Shown here: in pieces, positions 35,656 through 46,958 of the stretch | Numbering within the stretch: the first letter of the stretch is position 1 | Layout of the letters: the number at the start of each line of letters is the position of its first letter | NCBI GenBank assembly: GCA_905250125.1 | Contig: CAJNOL010000649.1 | Location: 51,648-115,647 of the forward strand | Source of the DNA: Rotaria sordida | Lineage: Eukaryota; Rotifera; Eurotatoria; Philodinida; Philodinidae | DNA: 64,000 nt | Direction of reading: 5' to 3' | The notes under the pieces: model-generated | What the model saw: only the letters and a program-made list of their open reading frames with translations | What the model was told of the DNA's origin: nothing | Database searches by the model: none | Position numbers and translations under genes: made by a program

Positions 35656-37726
35656 ATGCACCGTTCTCGTCATCCAATTGACGTGTCGCTCATCGTTGAC
35701 GATGACAACGACGATGATGTATCTCATCATCATTTTATTCCGTCTACAACTGGCGATTATTCATCATTAATTGTGGATTCGCCATCAGATACAATGTATC
35801 ATCGAACACAATCACCCTCACCCTCACCAACATCATCAATTTCATTAAATAATCATATACAAGAACCACAACCAACAACATCATCCTCATCTACAACAGC
35901 ATCTGTTCATCATGCTCATCGACGTTCATCACATAGTAGTTCATTTGTCGATTTAAATTCATCAAATAATAATGTTTATCGTGATCGTTTACGTTTTAAT
36001 ACATGGCCACGCCATAGAAAAGAAAAACGTGATATACTGGTTGAATATGATAAACGTTTAGCTAAATCCATTATACAAGAACTTGGTATTGGTATCAATA
36101 AAACATATCGTAATCCATGGGGTAATCTATCCTATGCTCAATTGATTACACGTGCTATTGATAGTAGTCCATGGAAACGCTTAACATTAAATGAAGTTTA
36201 CGAATGGATTATTAAATTTGTACCTTATTTTAAAGATAAAATTGATGCAAAAACAAGTTGGGGATGGAAGGTAAAATGAGTACTAAAATAAACTAAAAAT
36301 TTTTATCGAGGAAAAAAAAATTACATCATCCGACTACGTAATACTCTTTTTTTTATTCCTTCGTTCTACTAGAATAAAGGGGAAAAAAAAAACTTCAAAA
36401 CAGTGTAATTTATGAATTACTTTCAATTCTTTAATCAATATTTAAAAAGTCATAAAAACTTATAATATTAATTCTTTTTTTTTTTCTTTTTTTTATATTT
36501 TCATTTCAATACAATAGAATTCTATTATTGATTTCAATTTTTATATTAAATTAAATCTAGCAAATTTTTCTTTAAGAGACAAAAAAAATGAGGCATCTAT
36601 TTTAATATTAAAAAACTATTAAAATTAATCTTTGTTTATTTGCTTTTATTTCCTTTTTCTTTTCTATTTCAAATATAGAATTCAATTCGACATAATTTAT
36701 CCTTACATAATCAATTTATTCGTGTACCTGTTATATCATCATTATCTAAAGGTCCTGTTAAATATGTTTGGACAATAAATCCATCGTTTAAAAATAATTC
36801 TCCATATAAAAAATATAGTCTTAAACGAAAACGAGCAGCTGCTGCAGCAGCACTTGCTTCACAAGCTGCTGCAGCGGCAGCGGCTGTTTCAAATGTGAAT
36901 TCAACATCATCACCATCATCAACAGTAGCAGCATTATCACTATCACAAGATCGAAGTTCACCTTCATCAGCAGCAACACAACCACTTATTAATATGTCAA
37001 ATAATTATCATCGACAATCATCAACAACAGGAACATCTTTAACAAAATCAACTCGTATTAATGAACATACACAAGGAAATAATTCATCAACACTTAATCA
37101 ATTATCAGTAGCTGCAGCAATGATGTCAGCTGGTGTTACAGATCCAGCAGCATATCGTGCTTTTTTAAATTCTCAAGCAGCAGTTATGATTAATAAACAT
37201 AAACAACAAACATTATCATCAACAACAAATCAACAACAACAACAACAACAATCATCATCGATGTCACATCGATCAATACAATCAGGTTCAAAAACATTTG
37301 CTCATGATACAGGCCTTCCTGTTCCAAAAAAACTTGCACTTGGAACTGATCGATATAAACAACAACTACAACAATCACAACAACATCAGCAGCAACAACA
37401 ACATCAGCAACAACAACAACAACATGCTGAATGGCTATTATCTTCATATCGACAACAACCACCGCCGTATAACGGTCGACATCCTCATCCATCAGGACCA
37501 ACTAAAATCATGGTTAATCAGCAACGTTCACCATATTTACCACCTCCATCTTCAACATCATCAACACGTGTTAATTCAGATATAAATAATTTATCTCCAT
37601 CATTACAACGACGTGTTAGTTCACCACCAACATATTCATCAGCAGTTGCAGTTGCTGCACAAAATAAATTATTAGCTCAAACAAAACTTTGGCATGCTGC
37701 TGTACAAGCGGCTGCTCATGCTCAGC

Positions 37727-37772
<46 letters not shown>

Positions 37773-39041
37773 NNNNNNNNNNCAACAACAACAACAACAA
37801 CAACAACAACCACCAACAACAGTAAATCCTATAAATGAACTTCAAAATTATATTAATTGTTCCAATACATCAAATGTAAATCATAATAAAATATCAACAT
37901 ATATTAATCCCGAAACACTTAAACTTTTATCAACAACAACAGCAACAGGAAATAATTCTCATGATGAACAACATATTTATACAAATGATCCACGTTATAA
38001 ATTAATGCGTGCATCATATCCAAATGCAACAACTAATTCAATACCACCACCATGTCTTATTCGACAAAGAATTAATCAAAATAATTCATCAACATTAACA
38101 CAACAACAACAAATTGATATGGTTGCAGCTGCATATCATAATTATAGAAGACGTTCAAGTGGATTTTCATCTACAACAAGTCATGGTGGACCAAGTGATG
38201 ATGAAAGTGATGAATATATTCCACCAAGAAAAGATTCGGTATGACAAAATAAATATTCTAGTAAAAAAAAAATACATTCATAGGAAATTTTGTTTTTTAT
38301 TTTTTATAGTCAACTTCTAATGCGTCAAGTGGTTATGAATCAGGTTTAGCAGTTTGTCACCAATCACCAGCAGTATCATCATCGATTCGTACAGAATCAG
38401 GTTCATCAATAACATCCGAAGTATCATCATCATGTTATTATAATAATTATAATAATACAAAACAATTAACTAAACGTTTAACAAAAGTAAATTCAAATGA
38501 TAAAGATATTGAAATGGATAATCGTCAACAATTATCATTAAATGCTGTTGGCGGTTATGTTGATGATCTTATGGAACGTATACGTAAAATGCCACCAAAA
38601 AAACGTTCAAAATTTTATCAAATGCTTGATGAAGAACGTTTAAAAGATCTTAATAATAATAATCATGATAGTAATAGAAAATCAAAAAATATTGAAGGTG
38701 ATGATAATGAACATGAACGTCAAATATCAATGGATGTATCAATGCCATTAGTTGTTGATGAAGTACATAGTGATGATGACGATGATGATGATGATGATGA
38801 TCGAACATTAATTGAATTAACACCAAATTCAAAAACAGTTCATTTAGAAGATGATGATAATGAAGAAATAAAAGAAAAATTAAAACAACAACAACAATTA
38901 TTTGGATTAAATGAAAAAAGTTATGAAGAACTTCGTTCAATGGGCATACCATTAGCTGTATTAAAAGCAATTGCTTTTCAACAACATCAACAAACACAAT
39001 CACATAATATAAATAATAATAATAATAATAACAACAATAAT

Positions 39042-39074
<33 letters not shown>

Positions 39075-39533
39075 AATAATAATAATAATAATAATAATCA
39101 ATTCTCAAATTTTTTAACAAGTAAATGTACAGTTACATCAACAAATTCTTCATCAGATACAAAAAATTTATTAAATGCACGTACAATACTTCGAAGAATT
39201 TTACAAGAACATCAAAAAGAACAACAACAACAACAACAAGGTGAAACATTAATTGAATCAATGAATTATACAATTGATCCAGAAGGTGCTATTGTTGAAG
39301 ATGATGATGATGTACATCAATCATCATCAACGACACCTAATAATAGAAATAGTGTTCGGTCAAATAGTCATAATCCAGGTACTGTAACGCTCAATCCAAA
39401 TGATATTTCATCATTATCATCACCTACATCAACATCATCACCTGATGATACTGATGTAAATCGTCAAACAAGTCCAACTTCACTTAGTCGACCATCAAGT
39501 ACACCTGCTACTCTCATTTCCTCTGGTTATTAA
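35656..39533 (+). CDS. FOXO: FOXO-like forkhead transcription factor
   Basis: Three exons (35656-36270, 36679-38238, 38310-39533) give about 1132 aa; the true length is uncertain because of a 10-N gap. The forkhead domain spans about residues 153-240: NPWGNLSYAQLITRAI, VPYFKDKIDAKTSWGWK (the five-residue insertion before helix 3 that marks FOXO), then NSIRHNLSLHNQFIRV, the DNA-recognition helix. Upstream, RLRFNTWP (T116) fits the RxRxxT Akt site that precedes the FOXO forkhead. After the domain, KRKRAAAAAA stands where family members have RRRAAS, so the second Akt serine is absent. The rest is low complexity: Ala, Gln, His/Gln, Asn and Asp tracts. FOXO acts in the nucleus downstream of insulin/PI3K signalling in stress and lifespan control. 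The protein is about twice the usual 500-700 aa because of these tracts. The forkhead is split by the intron after GWK. Start chosen as the first ATG in frame. Confidence 0.9.
37773..37782. other. Assembly gap inside a CAA repeat
   Basis: Ten N bases interrupt a (CAA)n glutamine tract in the FOXO-like gene. The frame happens to continue across ten bases, but the true repeat length, and so the protein length, is unknown. Confidence 0.98.
39004..39099 (+). repeat. AAT/AAC trinucleotide repeat (poly-Asn) in FOXO-like gene
   Basis: A nearly pure run of AAT and AAC codons encodes about 30 consecutive asparagines. A GAT-type Asp tract (about 38771-38801) and CAA tracts (37228-37250, 37725-37810) lie nearby in the same gene. 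Confidence 0.9.
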
Positions 39534-41143
39534 TTGATTGATTCTAGTGGTTTCCACTATTTGCAGGTCAATTTTTGTTTGTCTCAAGTTTTCTTCAGGG
39601 ACTTTTTTTTCTTATCTACTGCTCACAGTGCAACAATCTATCTTTTGTTTCTTTTTATTTCTTTCTGTGGTGTTTTAAACGCGAAAAATAAGCAAACAAA
39701 TCGTCATCATTGTGTTATGAGTTTGCTCAATATGTCTTTAAAGAGGACAGAAAAAAACCAAATAAAACAAAAAAAAAAAGTGTATCTGCTTAGCAGGTTT
39801 TTCTTTCTCCTTATTCCCACGTATGTGTATGTATATACAGGATTATTCTCGCAGAGACCTTTAACGTATTTGTTTTGTTTTCTTTTGTCTGTTGAATCTC
39901 TTGTGCCCTAATAAGAAGAAACAGAAATGATCGCTAAAATTATAGTGATAAAAAAAAATAATTAATTATATAGATACCTACATTCAGACGAAATTATCAG
40001 GTATAATGCTCTATTTTTTGCTTTTTTTTTGTTCTTTTTGTTTTTCGTAATTTGACTAAAAGAAAAAGAAAGTTTATATTCTAAACATAAAACATTGCAT
40101 CATTTCGAATGAACGAATTGACTTGCCAAGATTGTTCAATTGTTTTCTTCTTGTTATTATTGTTCTTTATCTTTGTTTTTTTTTCTTTCTCGAATTTCGT
40201 TATATGTTTAATGCGTATTTTCCTTTTCTAACTGCCTCGATACTTTTGATTTTTTTTATTTCTCAGGAATTTTATTGTCAAACTTTGTTTCTTTTTAAAA
40301 AAAACCAATAACATCAACTGTGTTGCTATTTTATTTGTTTGACTTTTGTTATTCATCGGCAAACACAGTCCGATTTCTATTATAATTACTCTGATGATGA
40401 TTTTCATATCCACATCAATTTCTTTTTTTTTTTCGTTTTTTTTTTTTTGTTTTTTTTTTGTACAAAATACTTGTTTGTCTGTTTTGTTTTCTTCTTCTAT
40501 AGTCACATCATTGAGCAGTGCTTAGATTGATTTTGTTTTAATATTTATGTGAAGTCGAATTATATCTATCCAATTTTATGTATGTGTTTGTGTAAATCCT
40601 CTTCTTCACAGAACAGTATCATCATTATAGTTTGCTCGATTCAAAAAGAAAAAAAGTAGAAAAAAAAATAACTATGAACGAGCATTTTATCGACTCTTGA
40701 ACATAAATTTTCTTTTACAATTGATTTGATTTGTATGTATGATGTATGTCTATGTCGTGTTTTCTGATTGAATGTTTGTCTATTTTCCAAAATCCATTAT
40801 CGGTATTATTGTAATCCAGAATTTTTGTTTTTTTTCATTTTTTGTGTCTTGTGTATGTCACGGTGTCGATAATATTCTCTTTCTTTCTTTTTATTAAATG
40901 TGTCTATCGTTTTTTCCTTTGTCTATGTTTGTAACAATTTTTTTTTCGAATAATAAGACAAACAAGATATGACATATCTATGTGTTAACAATGAATAGAT
41001 GAATCAACGATAGGAAAATCAAATTTTATGGATTAATTTTTATATTTATTGGAAAATTTTCGATTACAAAAAAAAAAAAATTTTTTTATGAAAGAAGGTT
41101 CATCAAAAAATAAAAATTGAAAATAACTAGCGTTTATGTTTAT
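39534..41143. other. Convergent 3' region of FOXO-like and CTL-like genes
   Basis: T-rich sequence with frequent poly-T tracts and no domain-bearing frame. It most likely holds the 3' UTR of the forkhead gene (the plus strand keeps T-rich, UTR-like composition for over 1 kb) and the short 3' UTR of the minus-strand transporter. Confidence 0.55.
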
Positions 41144-42757
41144 CTATACAGCAGCATAAACACTACTAACAGAACCAGCTGGTTTGGGTAAATACATAGC
41201 AAAACCACTAGCAGCAAATTCTTGTGGATGAAATTGATACCAAGCAAGAAGTAAATTTTGTAAATGTTCAGGATGTGTTGCACCTAATGCTGCTGGATTC
41301 ATTGCAAAACATACAAATGCTGTTCGTACACCCGAACTTAAAATTGATGACATTATTGTTCCCATTGCAAGACCAATTGTAAAGCAAAATAATGCTGCCA
41401 TACCAGCAATAGGAGCTCGTGAAGATGAATGTGGCATTGCAACATATGTAGCTATACCACCAATACCTGCTGAAATAAATCCAATAGCAAGTGTAACAAT
41501 TGTTAAAGCATTTCCTGCAAGATCATCATTAATAATCATTGTCCAACCACGTTGTTGAAATAAATCAAGAAAACTTCGACTAGCATTACGAAATGATTGA
41601 CCCGTTAATGCAGCAAATACAAATGCCCATTCATTAAGATATCGTACTAAACCTTCAAATATTCGAAGTATACATACAGCACAACAACTTATAAGTAATA
41701 AAAGAATATTTCCATCTCGACGTGCATTACTTTCATTAATTTGTGCAACAATACGTAATGATTTTATAAAAGCATGTATTAATGAACCAAATGATATTGT
41801 ACCAAAATTTGTTGTAAATGCACGTAGAAAACTTCTTTCAACTGTAAATTGTCTATATGCATCTGCTGTAAACCACCATTGACCAACAACACATGCTGTT
41901 ACAAAATGTGTTATATTTCGAAATGTTAATGCTCCCCAATATAAAGATGTTAATAAAACAATTGCTAATAAACCACCTGCACTTTTATTTGATGATGAAT
42001 TTTTATTATTTGATCCATTTATAACATGTTCAAAACCTAATGCCATTAAACCCCAAAAGAAAATCCATAATAATTGTAATATTAACATACCAACAGCAAC
42101 ACCTAAAATTGATGGATGACTACGTAATGCAGCACATCCAACTTGTATATGAGCTTCAGCAAATGCAATACGATTTCGAACATAATATATATACCAAAGT
42201 GAAATAAGAACAAATATAAGTGTTATTATACCCATAGGCCAAGCAACTATAAATAAAGTTATACAAAGTAATATTTGCATTGCTACACCCATATAAAGTG
42301 AACATTTAATAATTCGACCAGCACATCGTTGTAAAACAAAAAATGCAAAAAATGCAATCAATCCACTTAAAGCTGCACCACCAACAAATAGACGAATAAA
42401 TAAATCAGCATTATAATCAAATACAGTTCGTGTAGGATCATCATAAGGTTTTTTTGCATCTGCACGAATAGCAGGTATACCTAATGCTAAACCAAGTACA
42501 ACTACAAGAATAAAATGAATCCAAAATGCAATAGCAAAACCACGATCTTTCCATCCAGCCCATCCATTATTAAATTCAACTTGTGGATATTGAGAGGCAA
42601 CTGGAAATGCAGTACCTTGTGGCGGTGGTGGTGGTGATGATGATGAATATGGTGGTGGTGGTGGTGGTGGTGGTGATGTTGATTGTGTATCACCAAAAGG
42701 TTCTACTGAAGGATACATGGGTGCTGGACCACTCAATAAATGATCTTTTTCAGTCAT
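41144..42757 (-). CDS. Choline transporter-like (CTL/SLC44, PNS1-type) membrane protein
   Basis: A single uninterrupted exon encodes 537 aa. Residues 1-70 are a cytosolic Pro-rich tail (PPPPPPPPYSSSSPPPPP and QYPQVEFNNGWAGWKDRGF). About ten membrane helices follow, the first at about 72-95 (FAIAFWIHFILVVVLGLALG). The second half carries family-like signatures: TACVVGQWWF, SFGSLIHAFIKSLR, NEWAFVFAALTGQSF and a helix-rich C-terminus with GIATYVAM. The CTL family (Pfam Choline_transpo) moves choline or ethanolamine, although yeast Pns1 has no proven choline role. The N-terminal layout is closer to fungal and protist PNS1 proteins than to vertebrate CTL1-5, which are about 650-700 aa with a large loop after TM1 that is short here. 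All other large genes in the window are split, so the lack of introns is notable. A TTTTAG acceptor lies 17 nt upstream of the ATG, at 42775. Confidence 0.85.
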   Translation of the reverse strand: MTEKDHLLSGPAPMYPSVEPFGDTQSTSPPPPPPPPYSSSSPPPPPQGTAFPVASQYPQVEFNNGWAGWKDRGFAIAFWIHFILVVVLGLALGIPAIRADAKKPYDDPTRTVFDYNADLFIRLFVGGAALSGLIAFFAFFVLQRCAGRIIKCSLYMGVAMQILLCITLFIVAWPMGIITLIFVLISLWYIYYVRNRIAFAEAHIQVGCAALRSHPSILGVAVGMLILQLLWIFFWGLMALGFEHVINGSNNKNSSSNKSAGGLLAIVLLTSLYWGALTFRNITHFVTACVVGQWWFTADAYRQFTVERSFLRAFTTNFGTISFGSLIHAFIKSLRIVAQINESNARRDGNILLLLISCCAVCILRIFEGLVRYLNEWAFVFAALTGQSFRNASRSFLDLFQQRGWTMIINDDLAGNALTIVTLAIGFISAGIGGIATYVAMPHSSSRAPIAGMAALFCFTIGLAMGTIMSSILSSGVRTAFVCFAMNPAALGATHPEHLQNLLLAWYQFHPQEFAASGFAMYLPKPAGSVSSVYAAV

Positions 42758-45700
42758 GATACCTTGTTATTTATCTAAAATAAAGACAATTTAATATACA
42801 GTAAAAGTTTTATAATAACTGTGTATGTTAGATAGATGAGATGAGATGAATGCAAATATTTTTTTCTTGTTGTGTTCTTTCATATTCTTGACTCAACAGC
42901 AGGTTTGTTTCTCTTCTGTCGCAAATATAATGTCGAAAATTAGTCATTTATGCATTGCAAATATACGTTTACTCATTCTAATCTTATGACTACTATTTTT
43001 TACTGCTTGCTCTAAAAGATTATCTTAACTATCACTAAAATGAAAAAAAAGTTCGCTATGTAAAAACAAAAGATGCCCTATATTAATACTATATGATATT
43101 TCATAGGTGTGTTGTAATAACATGGACATATAGGTGTATTAGCCACAGTTACTTTAATTTATTTAACCTATTGTCTCTATAATCCTTTTATCTACTGTTT
43201 TATAAAATAATGAGAAATATTTAATAACAATGATTACAATAACTATGAATCAATAAAAATCATGTTTCGAACTTATCAATTTAGAGAAAATTGAGCATTG
43301 CTTGATCATGACAAACATAATACAATAAAGATATGTTCAACGTACAACAACGAGTTTATGAGAGGAAGGGTATAATCATTAGGACAGCACAAGAACACGT
43401 AGGTGTGAAGGCGACAACTATTGCACAAATAGGAAAATCCAGTGATTTCCAAAGAAAATGAGCCCAATGATTGTTGCTTCTGAATATTGATTACACAAGC
43501 AATTAAAACGAATTGAAAGAGACATATAAACTCATGATACCTAGTCATACTAATCTCATTACTGGTGTCATTAGGTCAACTAACTATTAACGAGAGTTCT
43601 ACTTTTTCTGGCTTAATCAATTCGAAACACTACTAACATACAATAATAAGATTTTATCGTGGCATTGCAACTAATGCTCATTGCTTCACTGAAGTTATCT
43701 CCAACTCTGCAATATTTAGTTAAATCATCAGCTATATATCTTAAGTGTATCAAAACAAGATAACATCAATTCTTGCATTCTAGTTGAATATATATATATA
43801 CTTTCTTTATATAGTGCCGAGTACTTTACACCAGATTAACTCAAACTTCTCAACTCTGTGACAGATACGTACTTCAGTCTCAGGTCATTGCAATAATTAG
43901 ATCTGTGACTGCGAAGTCTCTTTATCGCGAAGTGTCGGTAGTATGAATAATGACTTATTATAAATGAGATTATTAATCTGTTCAGATTAATATAAAGATT
44001 GAAATCCTCTCATTGCTATGTGTAATCTGAAGTTTTTTTCTGTATGCACTGAATTTAAACAAAATAATTTGTAATAACAATATATAAAGTAAGTGAATTT
44101 GAAATCAAACAATTTAAAAATAGTACACAATGAAAATTTTAGTTCGAAGTTCAATTTATTTTTCAAAGATTTTCATTCTGTAAAAATCTAATTATTTAAT
44201 CACACCTAATTTTCTCATTGAGCAATCTCATTTATCACTCTATTTTTAAGAATTTATTACTATTTATTTCGATGATTTTAAATTTTCTTATTCCCACTTT
44301 CGTGAAATATTATACAAAAGTTAATCAGTACTATTCATTGTTTTTTCGGAGTTAATATACAAGATCATTGAAATCAGTTTCCATCATTGTTGATATTATC
44401 ATTGATAGAATGTCTTTATTAGAGTTACGAGTATTTAACATAGTTCAAACGAATAGCATGAGTATAGTGCTTCGCTATCTCTATTCAATAAAATCGAAAT
44501 ACGTTTAATAACTCGAATATTTAAAAGAAAACACTAGAATTACGTCAGATCAATAAATCAAAATAGCCGAGTAATAGTTTTGAAAGATAAATTGTTGTAT
44601 CAAGCAGCTTTCAAAAAAATCAGCAAGTCATTTTGGATAATCAGGCCAAGCGCAGATGATTTAATCAAATTGCCATCAACTACAACTTCTGTTAATTCAA
44701 CTTCGATATGATTAATTGAAGATCAGATCCAATTGCTTTATATTCAGTGACTTTTCATCCAATGATCATACCAACTGCAACGAATACTTATAGACCATAA
44801 TATATACTAGGGATGAGTTTTCGATTTTTGTCAAATCAAATATATGTACCCGATGCACGTTCACTAGGTACTACTTATACATTATGATCTTTAACCAGAA
44901 GTAGCCCGACTGGGGGTTGTGACAACCATCCAATAATCGAAAACTTTCGTTTTTCAGCAGCGGAGTCGAAAATTTTTCTTGCGTTCTATTAGAAAAAAAA
45001 TTATATTTCCATCTCAAAAGTCAGGGATAACTTCCCAATGTTTGCTGCCTCGGGTCACCCCTGTCTTTAACTTTAACCAAGAAAAATGTTACTATAAGTG
45101 CAGAAAGTTATGTATAACAATGACTATTGTTTCTTATGCTCTCTTATCTGGATATATATCATCGAATACATGACTAATAATAATTAAAGTTTGATAAGAA
45201 ATCAATCATCAATTCATAATGTTCAACAAAACCGCCAGTAATGATCAATATTTCTTTTCGTATCATTGTTATCTACAGGCTATCAAATTATCAGTATTAA
45301 TTATTGTCATTAGTTCAATCAAAGAGAAAAAAAAATTGTGTAAAACTAGACTGACTGAACAGAGCACACTACTCACATGGTCAATGGTTAAAACTTACCG
45401 GTTTTTACATACTAATAACTTACCTTAAAAAAAAATCAAGATAATGATTTTTTTCTCTCGATTATCATCTTTATTACAAGTTTTTTGCGTCTTAAATTAG
45501 AATAATTCACTAAGTATTGAATGTATGTTAAATATAGCTATGTACTAACTAATGCAATGAACTTATAGAATGAAAATCTCTTGTTTTCCTTGGAAAATGT
45601 CTCTAAAAGAAATGATTATATAATAAATAAAATATTGTGACAAGCATGTAAATATGTCTTTTAATGAGTAAATGAGAATGATAGATTTATAAGTTAGAAA

Positions 45701-45863
45701 ACGATATTAATGTTGTTCTTGTTTAACTATGCTTGTTTCACATTCACAATGATAACTACGAAAGAACAAATGAATACATAGAACCAACAGTAACGATTTC
45801 TCCTATGGACGGACAACATTGGAAAGAAAGACAAGCGAAAGAAAAAGAAAATGTCTATGCCAT
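42758..45863. other. Intergenic region, no gene seen
   Basis: About 3.1 kb between two minus-strand genes. It holds the promoter of the transporter gene on its left and the 3' flank of the p23 gene on its right. The composition is ordinary AT-rich; short open frames at 43306-43548 and 44979-45173 have no domain. Nothing structured was recognised. Confidence 0.55.
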
Positions 45864-46670
45864 TTATTCATTCGTGACCGATTCTTGAACAGGTGTTTTT
45901 GTTTTCGCAGCTGAATTTTCATCACCATCTTGTTCTTTATTAGGTGTTTTTGATTCTTGATTATTTTCAGCATTTGTACTACTTGCAGTGGCTATTGGTG
46001 ATGCTTCCTGATCATCTGAAGCACCTTCTTCATCATCAGAATCATCACCCATATCTGGCATATCATCCATACCACCCATGCCACCCATTCCGCCCATTCC
46101 ACCCATTCCACCCATTCCGCCCATTCCACCCATTCCACCCATTCCGCCCATTCCACCCATTCCACCCATTCCACCCATGCCTTTATAATAATAAATGTAA
46201 AGTTAAATATAAAAACAAAAAATAAAAAAAGAAGTTTAATATTTTATGTTACCTCCAGAGAACATATCTTGAAAATTTCCTCCAAGTCCCGGTTTTTCAT
46301 CATCACTTTCATCTTCATCTTTCCAATGATTAAAATCAGTTTGTAACCAATGTAAACGTGCTTTATCTTTTGTTAATCGTGGCCAAAATGCAGCATTTGC
46401 ATCTTTTTTCTGCAATAATAAACGCCAATATTTTTGACCAATATTTTCATATTTACAAGCATCAGAATCAATTTTTTCATATAAATCAATTTTAATAGCA
46501 TAGACATTTTTATCTTTACCATTAGCTGATGTTGTTTGACCATGAAAACTAACTGAATTTTCTTCAAATTTAACATCAACTTTTTCAATATCAGGCACAG
46601 CAATTGTTAAAAGAACAGTTTCACGTTGTTGAGCCCAAAGTACATGAGGAATTTGAGTTTGTTCAGGCAT
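45864..46670 (-). CDS. PTGES3: p23 / prostaglandin E synthase 3-like Hsp90 co-chaperone
   Basis: Two exons (46670-46253, 46180-45864) encode 244 aa. Residues 1-110 are a CS domain: VLWAQQRETVLLTIAVPD, SFHGQTTSANGKD, and the p23 signature FWPRLTKDKARLHWL (about 95-109) followed by TDFNHWKDEDESDDE. p23 binds ATP-bound Hsp90 and stabilises client complexes; a glutathione-dependent prostaglandin E synthase activity is reported for the vertebrate protein. After the intron the protein changes character: about eleven tandem Met-Gly-Gly triplets (residues 140-172), then an acidic, Ser-rich tail (DDSDDEEGASDDQE). Human p23 is 160 aa, so the extension accounts for the excess. A similar MGG run is known in plant p23. 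The gene is divergent from endonuclease G with 288 bp between the ATGs. Confidence 0.92.
46076..46178 (-). repeat. Met-Gly-Gly coding minisatellite in p23
   Basis: A 9-bp unit (ATGGGTGGA / ATGGGCGGA on the coding strand), with a higher-order period of 27 bp, is repeated about eleven times in frame. G-richness on the minus strand stands out against the AT-rich surroundings. Confidence 0.9.
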
Positions 46671-46958
46671 GATGTGAACAAATGATTAATATGACACAAG
46701 GAGACGTAATACACAATGACACAAGTAAATATTTAATGACGGTCTTATTTATTTATTTTCCCAGTTATGTCGATAGTGGCGACATCATTTTTTTAGAAGT
46801 AAATTTTCTTTAAATTATAATTATTTATTAATTTTAACTTTTTTTTCTTTATATTTTCCTATGATTGTTGCAGTTAAACTTTTGAACCATTCAGAAACGA
46901 GTAAATCATATTGATAATTCATTATTTATTTGGTTACTGATGGCTGATCACGCGACGA
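46671..46958. promoter_or_regulatory. Shared divergent promoter p23 / endonuclease G
   Basis: Only 288 bp separate the start codons of two genes read in opposite directions, so one bidirectional promoter probably serves both. I see no clear TATA box at either side. Confidence 0.5.

Noticed and set aside
37190-37819. Antisense frames rich in valine opposite the FOXO-like gene
   Set aside because: They are shadows of CAA/CAT repeats read on the other strand.
38650-39120. 156-codon antisense frame opposite the poly-Asn/Asp tracts
   Set aside because: Composition (Tyr, Cys, His, Leu runs) is explained fully by the trinucleotide repeats on the coding strand.
45944-46225. Plus-strand frame with His-Pro repeats over the p23 tail
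   Set aside because: It is the complement of the Met-Gly-Gly repeat.
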